Assembly: GCF_011604685.1 (NCBI RefSeq)
Contig: NZ_CP050063.1
Coordinates: forward strand, 2,998,501 to 3,062,500
Source: Spirosoma aureum
GTDB lineage: Bacteria > Bacteroidota > Bacteroidia > Cytophagales > Spirosomataceae
Direction of reading: 5' to 3'
Length of the DNA stretch: 64,000 bases
Shown: in pieces, positions 33,776 to 41,818 of the stretch
Layout: every line of letters begins with the position of its first letter
Numbering within the stretch: position 1 is the first letter of the stretch
Notes under the pieces: model-generated
Told to the model about the DNA's origin: nothing
Databases searched by the model: none
Seen by the model: only the letters and a program-made list of their open reading frames with translations
Made by a program: the position numbers and the translations under genes

Positions 33776-34205
33776 CGCATTACGCTTTATCCAACTATTA
33801 AATTATTCTAAAATGAAGCATCTTACCCGATGGCCGAATCGATTTGGCCATTGAGATTGGGTATATGCGGCTACAAAGAACCTATCCTTTCTAACAGGCT
33901 AACATACCGTCGAATAAATAAAGTCCCTGAGTACATTGCAGACCACTAATCGGTTTACAAAAAGTATAGCTATTAATATATTTAATATAATTATTATGTG
34001 TTTATGGTGATGCCAATGCGTAGTATTTACTAAGCGGTAGTTACTGATTTATAGCGAAAATATCTTATTTTTTAACCAAATGGTCTTATTGCAGGACTAG
34101 TCGTTTCGCTGAAAATAGCTACTACATACCCACATATCAGCGATCTGAAAGACAAACCTTTTCGGGAAATCCAAGTTATTCTAAACACAAATAGTACTCA
34201 ACGCC

Positions 34206-34727
34206 ATGGAAAACGACACGAAAGACGTAAAGCGCGACGATGCGCAAATTAACGGACGGACCAAAGGCCCTTTTGGTTCGGATGACGCCGATGTCGATCG
34301 GCGCGAACAGGATAATAAACATCAGTACGAGCAGGAAAACTCCGCCAACGGTCTGGATAGTCAGCAAGTTCGTGGAGGGCAGGATGGCCGCAATGATCGT
34401 GCCATTGGAAGTACGGATATGGATGGTAAAAATGGTATTCTGCGTATGGGCGATCAGGATAACAGTACCATGGAGGTAACGCAGGAGGGCATTGATACTG
34501 CTGTTGGCGATCAGGGAAAAACAAACACGGCTATGGTCGATGTAACTACGAGCGGCCCCGACGATTATGCCTCTGCCGACAAAGTAGATACTCCTGAAGC
34601 ACAGAAAGAAGCTAAGAAACAGGACGATAAAGCAAAAGCTGACGAGTCTGCTGATGACTCGCAGGAGGAAACCGATCACGATATTGCGCATACGGGGACC
34701 GATCTTAACAATCAGCCAACTTACTGA
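34206..34727 (+). CDS. Disordered acidic hydrophilic protein (hydrophilin-like)
   Basis: A 173-residue cytoplasmic protein with no Cys, no Trp and no hydrophobic segment. It is very rich in Asp, Glu, Asn, Gln, Gly and Thr. Most of the chain should be disordered; the Lys/Ala/Asp-rich part near 130-150 (AQKEAKKQDDKAKADES) may form a helix. No family is recognised. Such proteins are often linked to desiccation or osmotic stress, which is inference here. A similar but not clearly homologous protein follows 89 bp downstream. The ATG at 34206 is the only good start. Confidence 0.6.
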   Translation: MENDTKDVKRDDAQINGRTKGPFGSDDADVDRREQDNKHQYEQENSANGLDSQQVRGGQDGRNDRAIGSTDMDGKNGILRMGDQDNSTMEVTQEGIDTAVGDQGKTNTAMVDVTTSGPDDYASADKVDTPEAQKEAKKQDDKAKADESADDSQEETDHDIAHTGTDLNNQPTY

Positions 34728-34816
34728 TATAGTCAACGAATACTGATTGTGTAATGAGTTCTCGATTGAGCAGATTACCGATCACATTACTAACTCAACA
34801 CTAAACCAACAACGTT

Positions 34817-35275
34817 ATGAGCGTAAGTAGTAAAAGCCGCAAAGAAAGCACGGAGTCGTATGCTGCTCAGCAGATGCACAATACAATGGGCATTGCTCCT
34901 GAATTGGCACAACTGAACGATAAGAATCTGGATAACGAATTGCCATCTCGAGTCGCATCCAGTAGCGATACCGATGTGCCGGGTGATGTTGAGGAGGCCG
35001 AGGCACGGGCAGCGACCGAAGATAATCAGCCTACCGCTGCCGATGTCGAAGAAGCAAAGCGAGCGTCTTGGGGACAGCCGCCATTGTCTGTCGATGCCGA
35101 CGACGCATCAACCGATGAAGACAATCCAATGACGGCCTATCAGCAGCCAACAAACGACACTACCGTATCGGATTCCGGAAAAGTAGCCGATGCTGACTGG
35201 AACCGTAGCACGTCGGAAAGCTCAGTTCCCGTAAATCGGACCGATGAGCCAGACCGGACTCTGGGAAATTCATAG
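34817..35275 (+). CDS. Disordered acidic hydrophilic protein (hydrophilin-like)
   Basis: A 152-residue cytoplasmic protein rich in Ser, Asp, Glu, Ala and Thr, without Cys or Phe and without signal or membrane segments. It contains an imperfect internal repeat (DVEEAEARAATE and DVEEAKRASWG, about 56-85). Its N-terminus is Ser/Lys-rich. No known family is recognised. Same direction and same general character as the preceding gene, and closed by a strong terminator, so the two may form one stress-related unit. Confidence 0.6.
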   Translation: MSVSSKSRKESTESYAAQQMHNTMGIAPELAQLNDKNLDNELPSRVASSSDTDVPGDVEEAEARAATEDNQPTAADVEEAKRASWGQPPLSVDADDASTDEDNPMTAYQQPTNDTTVSDSGKVADADWNRSTSESSVPVNRTDEPDRTLGNS

Positions 35276-35299
35276 GGATTAATTTTAAGTGAAATGTAG

Positions 35300-35325
35300 G
35301 GCGAACCGATGGTTCGCCTTTTTTT
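35300..35325 (+). terminator. Rho-independent terminator
   Basis: A perfect 8-bp stem (35300-35307 with 35311-35318), GAT loop, then seven T (35319-35325). It ends the hydrophilin-like pair. Confidence 0.93.
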
Positions 35326-35353
35326 GTGGTAGAAATGTAAACTCAATGTATTT

Positions 35354-36991
35354 GTGGTCAATAATACAGTAACTCATCATTCCTGGCTTCTTTACCTGAT
35401 TCGCTGGCCTGCACTGACAGTGAGCCTGTTATTGATCGCTTTACTGTCACATCTGGGTTACCTGCCACTCGATACGAGTTCTGACGAGCCGCGCCGGGCA
35501 TTGGTAGCGCTCGAAATGATACTATCGGGCGATTACATTACCCCAACGCTGAACGGTGAATTGTACTTTAATAAACCACCGCTTTACAACTGGATTATTA
35601 TCGCTTCTTATAAGCTCTTTGGCAGTTACTCGTCGTTTACGCTGCGGCTGCCGATGGTAGTTGCCTTGTTGCTGTTTGGCCTGACAATATTCGGCTTCGT
35701 ACGGCGATACATGCCCGTTCGCGCTGATCGCTCAACAATGATCGCTTTCGTTGTGGCGATGATGGTACTGACGAATGGCCGGGTTCTGATTTACGACTCG
35801 CTCTGGAGCTCAATTGACATCCCCTTTGCCTGGTTGACCTATTCGGCAATGATGCTGGTTTATCATTTTGATCAACGCCGTAACTATTGGGCCTTGTTTC
35901 TGGCCACCTACACGCTGACAGCTCTTGGTTTTCTAACAAAAGGCTTACCATCGCTTGTATTTCAGGGGCTTACGCTGATGAGTTGGTTTGTTTATACCCG
36001 CCAGTTCCGACGGTTGTGGCATCCTGCTCATTTTGTAGGTATTAGCTTATTTCTTCTCATTACGGGGAGTTATTACGTTGCTTATTTTAGCCGAAATCAG
36101 ATTCCGTTGGAAAACGTAGCCAGCGTTCTATTCGACGAAAGCACAAAACGGACAGTGGTTACATTTGGTGTAGGGGAGACGCTGCTCCATCTGTTTACGT
36201 TTCCGTTTGAGATGATTTATCATTTCGTGCCCTATCTTTTACTAATCTGTTTACCTTTTCGTCGGGGTAGCCTGGCTCAGATTAAAGCAGAGTCCTTTAT
36301 TGCGTTTAATGCGATCATATTTCTGGCCAATGTGCTAGTTTACTGGTCATCGCCACAGGTCTATGCACGCTATCTTATTGGTTTGTTACCACTTTTGTTT
36401 ACGGTGTTAGCCTATTTCTATTACGAAAAAAGTACACCAGCTCATTCGCCACGCAAATGGGTCGAATGGATTTGGCTGGTACTAACTGGTATTGTTACCA
36501 TAGGCTGCTGGGTAGCCGTTTTTCATCCTAAAACGCGCGTAGTCGATGGTATAATCTGGAAAACGGGCCTAGTTTTTATCCTGCTGGCGGCCAGTGCCTG
36601 GTGGTTGTGGCAGGATACCGAAAACCGGCTCGGACGAATGTTACTGGTGATGGTTGTAGTGCGAATCGGAATCAACTGGATAGCCTTGCCAGGTCGGCTG
36701 GCGTCCCGACAGTTTTATAAAAATGAATCGGAACGTATTGCCCGAAAAACGATCGGTTCACCCTTGTATGGCTATCGGGAAACGATTGGCAGTACCGGGG
36801 CAACGGATGTAAATTCGTTTCACATTGCTGCGCTTAGAGGAGAGATTCTCCGAAAGACGGATCGTAAACTGGCCAATGCGTATTATATCGCCGATTCGGT
36901 TAGCTTGCTGGGTGAACGTTATGAGACCATCGATACGATGCGTCTGTTTGACCGCCATCCTGCCCGGTTAGTGCGTTTTACGGACCGCTGA
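35354..36991 (+). CDS. GT39-type (ArnT-like) membrane glycosyltransferase
   Basis: A 545-residue inner-membrane protein with about ten to twelve membrane helices. The first periplasmic loop carries TSSDEPRRALVALEMI (about 42-57), the acidic motif expected in GT39/PMT-type enzymes, followed by NGELYFNKPPLYNW, the other family signature. These enzymes move a sugar from a lipid carrier onto lipid A, protein or another acceptor on the periplasmic side. The start is a GTG at 35354; the next in-frame ATG would remove the first helix and part of the catalytic loop. The 3' end overlaps the convergent propeller gene by 24 bp. Confidence 0.85.
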   Translation: MVNNTVTHHSWLLYLIRWPALTVSLLLIALLSHLGYLPLDTSSDEPRRALVALEMILSGDYITPTLNGELYFNKPPLYNWIIIASYKLFGSYSSFTLRLPMVVALLLFGLTIFGFVRRYMPVRADRSTMIAFVVAMMVLTNGRVLIYDSLWSSIDIPFAWLTYSAMMLVYHFDQRRNYWALFLATYTLTALGFLTKGLPSLVFQGLTLMSWFVYTRQFRRLWHPAHFVGISLFLLITGSYYVAYFSRNQIPLENVASVLFDESTKRTVVTFGVGETLLHLFTFPFEMIYHFVPYLLLICLPFRRGSLAQIKAESFIAFNAIIFLANVLVYWSSPQVYARYLIGLLPLLFTVLAYFYYEKSTPAHSPRKWVEWIWLVLTGIVTIGCWVAVFHPKTRVVDGIIWKTGLVFILLAASAWWLWQDTENRLGRMLLVMVVVRIGINWIALPGRLASRQFYKNESERIARKTIGSPLYGYRETIGSTGATDVNSFHIAALRGEILRKTDRKLANAYYIADSVSLLGERYETIDTMRLFDRHPARLVRFTDR

Positions 36992-38503
36992 TGTGTCGTC
37001 TTTAACAAGTCGGTTTAGTGTATAGCAAACTAGGTGATTCGCTAGTTTTTTCTGCCCGTTACTGGCCAGCAAACTGCCTAAATTCAGTTCATAAATACGG
37101 CTGGCCTTCAACTCATTGATCATTAAAGAGACTGTTTTACGGTCAGCGGATAATTTAACAGCTGCAACGGCTACCGTATGAACATCCATCTGTGGTGAAC
37201 CATAGGCTCGATGGTACTCGTAATAATAACTCTTGAATCGATAATTGGCCAGATCACGGGCTGTGGCTTCATCAAGCGGTTGCGTAAACGTCAGGTCGAA
37301 ACCGGTGGTCGTTAACTTCATGCCAAGAATGTCTAGTGGAACGCCGGCAGCTGCACCTTTATACCGGATTCGCTGTATGCCCCGATCGCCAAGCCAGCCG
37401 TGATCGGTCTGACCAAGCCACAAACTGCCGTCGGGGGCGAAAGCCAGTCGGTTATTACCAATCCGGAGTGGAATTTTTCCCCCAGCCTTGTCGTAGAATG
37501 GAATGCAGGCCCCTTGTATTTGCCCGTCTACTTCGTCGGGCAGTATGCGGATAAGGCGCGAAAAATCCATTTCACCCACAAAGAGGTGTCCGGCAAATGG
37601 GCCAAATTTACCGCCTGTATTATCCGTAACCAGTTGCGTTGGCGAGTGAGCCATGACCTCATGCGGAAAAGAAATTGATTCAACCGTACGCATGCTATCC
37701 AGGGTTTTTACGGACAACGTCAGTGGGTCAATGTCGGGGAACCCCGGTCGCCAGACCAGACTGGCCGGATGGCCATAGAATTTACCTTCTTCCACGTGAA
37801 ATAACTTGCTGGTTCCGAGCCAGTCGCCCTGATTATCGGTAACGTATAGCCGCCCCTGTGCGTCGAATCCAAGGCCATTGGGCGACCGGAAACCACTGGC
37901 ATAGGGCTTTACCTTGCCATCGGGCGTAATCTGCATAACCCAGCCCCGATAAGGTACGCAGGCATACATGCGTCCCTGTCGCCCAAGCGCGTCATACTGC
38001 CCACGCACTTCGTCGCGGATACCAGCTCCATTCGACGCTGTATTCAGGCTGATGTATAAGTTTCCTTTCGTATCGCGCACAGGCCCAAACGCAAACTCAT
38101 GATAATTACCCGACATGCCGAACTGATCCGTTACGGTTTCATATTGGTCGGCCAGACCATCGCCGTTTGTGTCGGTGATGCGTGTCAGTTCAGGTCGTTG
38201 AATAACTAATAACTGATTATTACTAACGGCAACAACGCCCAGAGGGTCGTGCAAACCTTCGGCGAAGAGCTTCCAGACCTTTGTTTTTGGGTTGTAAAGC
38301 ATTACCTCGCCCCGATGGAAACAAGCCGCCAGTCGTCCATCGGGTAAAAAAGACAGACCACCTGTTTCAGCCACCAGACCCGGTGGCGTAGGAATGGTTT
38401 CGACTTCGTAATAATCAGTTATGGTATCAGCCGGTGCCGAAGTTACAAGCAAGGCCGAGAGAAGAAGGGTAGCAAGCATGGTTTTGGAGGGTGCTGGAGG
38501 CAT
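36968..38503 (-). CDS. Secreted beta-propeller of the sorbosone/glucose dehydrogenase-like type
   Basis: A 511-residue exported protein. Signal peptide about 1-25 (MLATLLLSALLVTSAPA). Residues about 30-400 form an NHL/PQQ-dehydrogenase-like propeller (GGLSFLPDGRLAAC, DTNGDGLADQYE, FRSPNGLGFDAQGRLYVTDN, GHLFVGEMDFSRLIRI, RLAFAPDGSLWLGQTDHGW). The last 90 residues are an Ig-like domain. PQQ binding is not proven, since the calcium and His residues of sorbosone dehydrogenases cannot be matched with confidence. Its stop codon lies inside the end of the convergent GT39 gene. It is 50 bp downstream of a cupredoxin gene, which could accept electrons from it. Confidence 0.75.
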   Translation of the reverse strand: MPPAPSKTMLATLLLSALLVTSAPADTITDYYEVETIPTPPGLVAETGGLSFLPDGRLAACFHRGEVMLYNPKTKVWKLFAEGLHDPLGVVAVSNNQLLVIQRPELTRITDTNGDGLADQYETVTDQFGMSGNYHEFAFGPVRDTKGNLYISLNTASNGAGIRDEVRGQYDALGRQGRMYACVPYRGWVMQITPDGKVKPYASGFRSPNGLGFDAQGRLYVTDNQGDWLGTSKLFHVEEGKFYGHPASLVWRPGFPDIDPLTLSVKTLDSMRTVESISFPHEVMAHSPTQLVTDNTGGKFGPFAGHLFVGEMDFSRLIRILPDEVDGQIQGACIPFYDKAGGKIPLRIGNNRLAFAPDGSLWLGQTDHGWLGDRGIQRIRYKGAAAGVPLDILGMKLTTTGFDLTFTQPLDEATARDLANYRFKSYYYEYHRAYGSPQMDVHTVAVAAVKLSADRKTVSLMINELKASRIYELNLGSLLASNGQKKLANHLVCYTLNRLVKDDTSAVRKTH

Positions 38504-38553
38504 ACAATCAGCTATGCAGCCATTTTAAAGCTGATGGCCTACCTCCTGTAAGT

Positions 38554-39624
38554 TTAGAGCGTTGACACGGTTAGAGAGAACTGACGCGTTCCGTTGGGTA
38601 GCTGAATCGCTCCGTTCTGCACTCGACCGACCGAGGGTTTGAAATGGATGCCGGGCTGGGACGTTGTGACAAAAGTGACGGGCTGTTTTGATGGACTAAG
38701 CGTAAAGATTCGGACAAGCCCCCGCCCGCTCGCCATTGGTTTGATCAATTCCCGAATTTCGACACCGTTGACGATATACCGGAACTCAGGATATTGGTTG
38801 ATCAATCGATAGCCTTTAAATTGGGGTACTTCCTGCTTTGTTGTACCGATTTTCCAGGGAAAGCCGCCCGTATCCCGAAAATAGATGTCGCCAACCAGTT
38901 TCGTAAATCGTTGCCCCTTGCCATCCCACTGCTCCGTATTATCCACAAAGCCACCCGACCAGGCATAACGCAACCGGCACTGCCCAGCATCGAACACATA
39001 TGACTGACCACCTTCGGGACCGGGCAAACCTACCGCAATAGCTGCAGGGCCGCAATCGGGCATGAATGTTCGGTACACAGCGGGTAATTGTAGAGAATAA
39101 GGATGGCCGGACGCTGCCGCGTGATGGTGGGCTGCTTCGGCTGTCCGCTCGGGGTTCGGAAGGTTCCGATCCGTTTCGGGAGCGGGGAGAAGTTTCGGTT
39201 GATTTGTAGCGTAAATGACGCCATACATGATCGAACCATGTCCGGGGTAGGTACACACAAACGGATAAGCCCCTTCGGCCAGTGTGACGGTGAGCGAGTC
39301 GGAGTTGCCCGGCTCAATGCTCGTTGTATGCGCCAGTACATCATCCATGACCGGCACATGATGCTGAGCCGGACCTTTAGCGCCCAGAGCAAGGGCAAAC
39401 TCAACCACCCGCAGACGTGAGTTTGGCCGCGTTACAACGAGATTATGGGCCATGTCGTCTTTGTTCTGAAAAATGAGCCGAAGGCGTGTATTCGGTTTAA
39501 CGATAAGCCGTTTCTGGTCAAACTGTAGGCCGCCCGATGAGGTGATCGTGATCAATGTATCTCGTTGAGCAGAAGCTGCCATTGTAGACAGCAGAAAGCT
39601 AACAAGGAATAGAAATCTGTGCAT
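38554..39624 (-). CDS. Secreted cupredoxin (auracyanin/plastocyanin-like) with C-terminal extension
   Basis: A 356-residue exported protein. Signal peptide 1-19 (MHRFLFLVSFLLSTMAASA). Residues about 24-140 are a type 1 copper domain with ligands H60 (DMAHNLVV), C124, H129 and M133 (FVCTYPGHGSIM). A His-rich linker follows (EAAHHHAAASGH, about 163-174), then a beta-rich domain of about 180 residues that I cannot name (CGPAAIAVGLPGPEGGQSY, YAWSGGFVDNTEQWDGKG). It probably carries electrons in the periplasm. It is transcribed just ahead of the propeller gene, making a likely donor and acceptor pair. The 200 bases upstream hold no gene. Confidence 0.82.
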   Translation of the reverse strand: MHRFLFLVSFLLSTMAASAQRDTLITITSSGGLQFDQKRLIVKPNTRLRLIFQNKDDMAHNLVVTRPNSRLRVVEFALALGAKGPAQHHVPVMDDVLAHTTSIEPGNSDSLTVTLAEGAYPFVCTYPGHGSIMYGVIYATNQPKLLPAPETDRNLPNPERTAEAAHHHAAASGHPYSLQLPAVYRTFMPDCGPAAIAVGLPGPEGGQSYVFDAGQCRLRYAWSGGFVDNTEQWDGKGQRFTKLVGDIYFRDTGGFPWKIGTTKQEVPQFKGYRLINQYPEFRYIVNGVEIRELIKPMASGRGLVRIFTLSPSKQPVTFVTTSQPGIHFKPSVGRVQNGAIQLPNGTRQFSLTVSTL

Positions 39625-39828
39625 GAGTGTAAAAATAAAAAAGAAGTAAGCAGGTTGCTGTTGTCGATAGGTGGTTCGCCGTGATTAGTCGTTGCGCAGT
39701 AGTTAACGGTTCACTTAATAGAGTAATTAATGGCTTCTTTGTCAGTAAATTATGTGTTTAGCTGTTCGGTTTGCCTGATCGACATTTTTATTTCATTGCT
39801 TGCACTACAATCCGTTCGACACAGCTCA

Positions 39829-40824
39829 CTAAAGGCTGGAATCCAGCAAAGCCTGTACGGCCGGAACGGGCAGTAAGGTACCTGCTTTTACCTTAGTTTC
39901 GATGGTTTCCAGCCGCTCGCGCATACCTGCCTGGGCGTAAAACCGGGCATTCAGTTCGTGCTGTATCAACGAGCGAAACCAGGTTAATTGCTGCTCCTGT
40001 CTCCGTTGTTTACGATAGCCATTCGCTGTGGTTAGCTGCTGGTATTCCAGAATCGTTTGCCAGATGGCCGCTATGCCATCGCCAGTCAGGGCCGAGCAGG
40101 TCAGTACGGGCGGAAACCAGCCTGTGCCGGTAGGCGGGAAGAGATGTAAGGCATTCTGGTAATCGACCTGGGCACGCCGGGCGTGCGCTATATTATCGTC
40201 GTCGGCTTTGGTAATGGTCAGTGCATCGGCTAGCTCCATGATGCCACGTTTCATGCCCTGGAGTTCGTCGCCTGCTCCTGCCAGCATCAACAGCAGAAAG
40301 AAATCAACCATACCATGAACAACCGTTTCTGATTGCCCTACGCCAACCGTTTCAACCAAAATGATATCAAATCCGGCGGCTTCGCACAAAAGAATGGTTT
40401 CGCGCGTGCGTTGCGCCACACCCCCCAGTGCGTCGCCTGCTGGCGAAGGACGAATGTAAGCGTCTGGATTCATGGACAACGTTTCCATGCGGGTTTTGTC
40501 GCCAAGTAAGCTTCCGCCCGAGCGTTGACTGGTGGGGTCAACGGCCAGCACCGCCAGTCGATGGCCAAGTTCGGTCAGGTGTTTACCCAACGCTTCGATG
40601 AATGTGCTTTTACCAACGCCCGGTACACCCGTAATGCCGACCCGAATGGATGATTCTGAACGTGAACTGGCCGTTTGAGCGACTACGTTTGCCAGCACCT
40701 CCTGTGCCAGCGCCTGATCGTCGGAGCGTCGGCTTTCGATGAGCGTAATGGCCCGGCTCAACAGGAGCCGATCTCCGGCCAGGATACCATTGGCGTATTG
40801 ATTGGAAGATAGTCGATTACGCAT
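39829..40824 (-). CDS. meaB: Methylmalonyl-CoA mutase-associated GTPase MeaB
   Basis: A 331-residue cytoplasmic G3E-type GTPase that guards cobalamin-dependent methylmalonyl-CoA mutase and gates cofactor loading. Walker A GVPGVGKST (66-74), LAVDPTSQRSGGSLLGDKTR (93-112), VETVGVGQSE (158-167) and the base-recognition ITKADDD (204-210) are all present; the C-terminal helices for dimerisation are complete. The mutase genes are not in this window. It lies 5 bp downstream of a LysR gene on the same strand, so the two are probably co-transcribed, which is an unusual pairing. Confidence 0.93.
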   Translation of the reverse strand: MRNRLSSNQYANGILAGDRLLLSRAITLIESRRSDDQALAQEVLANVVAQTASSRSESSIRVGITGVPGVGKSTFIEALGKHLTELGHRLAVLAVDPTSQRSGGSLLGDKTRMETLSMNPDAYIRPSPAGDALGGVAQRTRETILLCEAAGFDIILVETVGVGQSETVVHGMVDFFLLLMLAGAGDELQGMKRGIMELADALTITKADDDNIAHARRAQVDYQNALHLFPPTGTGWFPPVLTCSALTGDGIAAIWQTILEYQQLTTANGYRKQRRQEQQLTWFRSLIQHELNARFYAQAGMRERLETIETKVKAGTLLPVPAVQALLDSSL

Positions 40825-40829
40825 GTATC

Positions 40830-41705
40830 TTATAAAATCTGGTCGACTAACGAAAAAAATGGTTGGAGCTCAGTGGTCCGTTCAGTTAGCCATAGCATAT
40901 GCATCTCTGCTTTCTGGGCTACGTTGATCAAGGCAATGGTTTTGAGTCGAAGATTTTGACCACGCAAGGCTGACATCGGCTCAATAGATATACCCATACC
41001 TGCTTCTACCAACCGCAAAACCGTACCCGAATAAGCCGATTCGTAGGCAATATGCGGCAGAAAACCATGCTGTTGGCACATCGCCTGAATGCTTTCGACA
41101 TAGCCACTTCCTTCAGACTGGGGTGGCAAGATAAATGAGTCGTGGGTAAAAACAGAGAGATTCGAAAAGGATTCCGGACTTACAGGATGATTTTCGGGCA
41201 GGATCACTACGAAGTTCTCGGTGTAAACAACCCGGCTACTGATAGCTGGTGGGGCGATGATGTTAGGCGAAAATCCTACATCTATTTCCCGGTTCAGGAG
41301 TGCTTCCATCTGAAAGCGATTGGGCGTCTCCATCAGGATTGCCCGCAGATCAGGCGTTTTCTCACGAATACTGACCAGCAACTTTGGCAGAATCGACTGC
41401 ATGGCCGAACTGGCATGGCCAATCCGAATCTCGCCCGCTTCGCCCCGATGAATTTGGGCCGTTCGTCGAAAAGCCTGTTCCAATTGTTCAAGCAAACGAC
41501 CTGCTTCCTGTTGCAGGTAGATACCCGCCGGCGTTAAGGCAACGTTGCGTTTATCACGCTTGAATAGCAAGGCACCGACTTCACGCTCCAGCTGCTGAAT
41601 CTGCCGACTCAGGGCAGGTTGGGCAATGAAGACGTTTTCGGCAGTCTTTCGGTAATTTAGTGTACTGGCTAAAGCCAGAAAATGCCTGAGCTGGTAGATA
41701 TCCAC
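40830..41705 (-). CDS. LysR-family transcription regulator
   Basis: A 291-residue cytoplasmic regulator. The N-terminal winged HTH (1-60) reads MDIYQLRHFLALASTLNYRK, then PALSRQIQQLEREVGALLF; the C-terminal type 2 periplasmic-binding fold covers about 90-290. LysR proteins often control a divergent neighbour; here that is the PLP decarboxylase at 41819, with 113 bp between the starts containing two 12-bp direct repeats (41729-41740 and 41752-41763). The effector is unknown. Confidence 0.92.
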   Translation of the reverse strand: MDIYQLRHFLALASTLNYRKTAENVFIAQPALSRQIQQLEREVGALLFKRDKRNVALTPAGIYLQQEAGRLLEQLEQAFRRTAQIHRGEAGEIRIGHASSAMQSILPKLLVSIREKTPDLRAILMETPNRFQMEALLNREIDVGFSPNIIAPPAISSRVVYTENFVVILPENHPVSPESFSNLSVFTHDSFILPPQSEGSGYVESIQAMCQQHGFLPHIAYESAYSGTVLRLVEAGMGISIEPMSALRGQNLRLKTIALINVAQKAEMHMLWLTERTTELQPFFSLVDQIL

Positions 41706-41728
41706 TGATGCGATTTTGCTATCAATTC

Positions 41729-41763
41729 ATCAAAATTAAGCATTTCCGTGTATCAAAATTAAG
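41729..41763. promoter_or_regulatory. Direct repeats in the LysR/decarboxylase divergent region
   Basis: The 12-mer ATCAAAATTAAG occurs at 41729-41740 and 41752-41763, 23 bp apart, about two helical turns. On the minus strand each contains TAATTTTG, a -7 match, the nearer one 26 bp before the LysR ATG. They may be LysR operators, tandem promoter boxes, or both. Confidence 0.5.
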
Positions 41764-41818
41764 TTCTTCATTTGTCGCAGAATGACACCAACAAACTCCC
41801 CGTCAGGTAGCTAATGCC

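Noticed and set aside
34176..34736. A 186-codon open frame on the minus strand
   Set aside because: It is antisense to the first hydrophilin-like gene and mirrors its repetitive Asp/Asn codons as Ile/Val runs. The plus-strand gene has a better start, a neighbour of the same type and a shared terminator.
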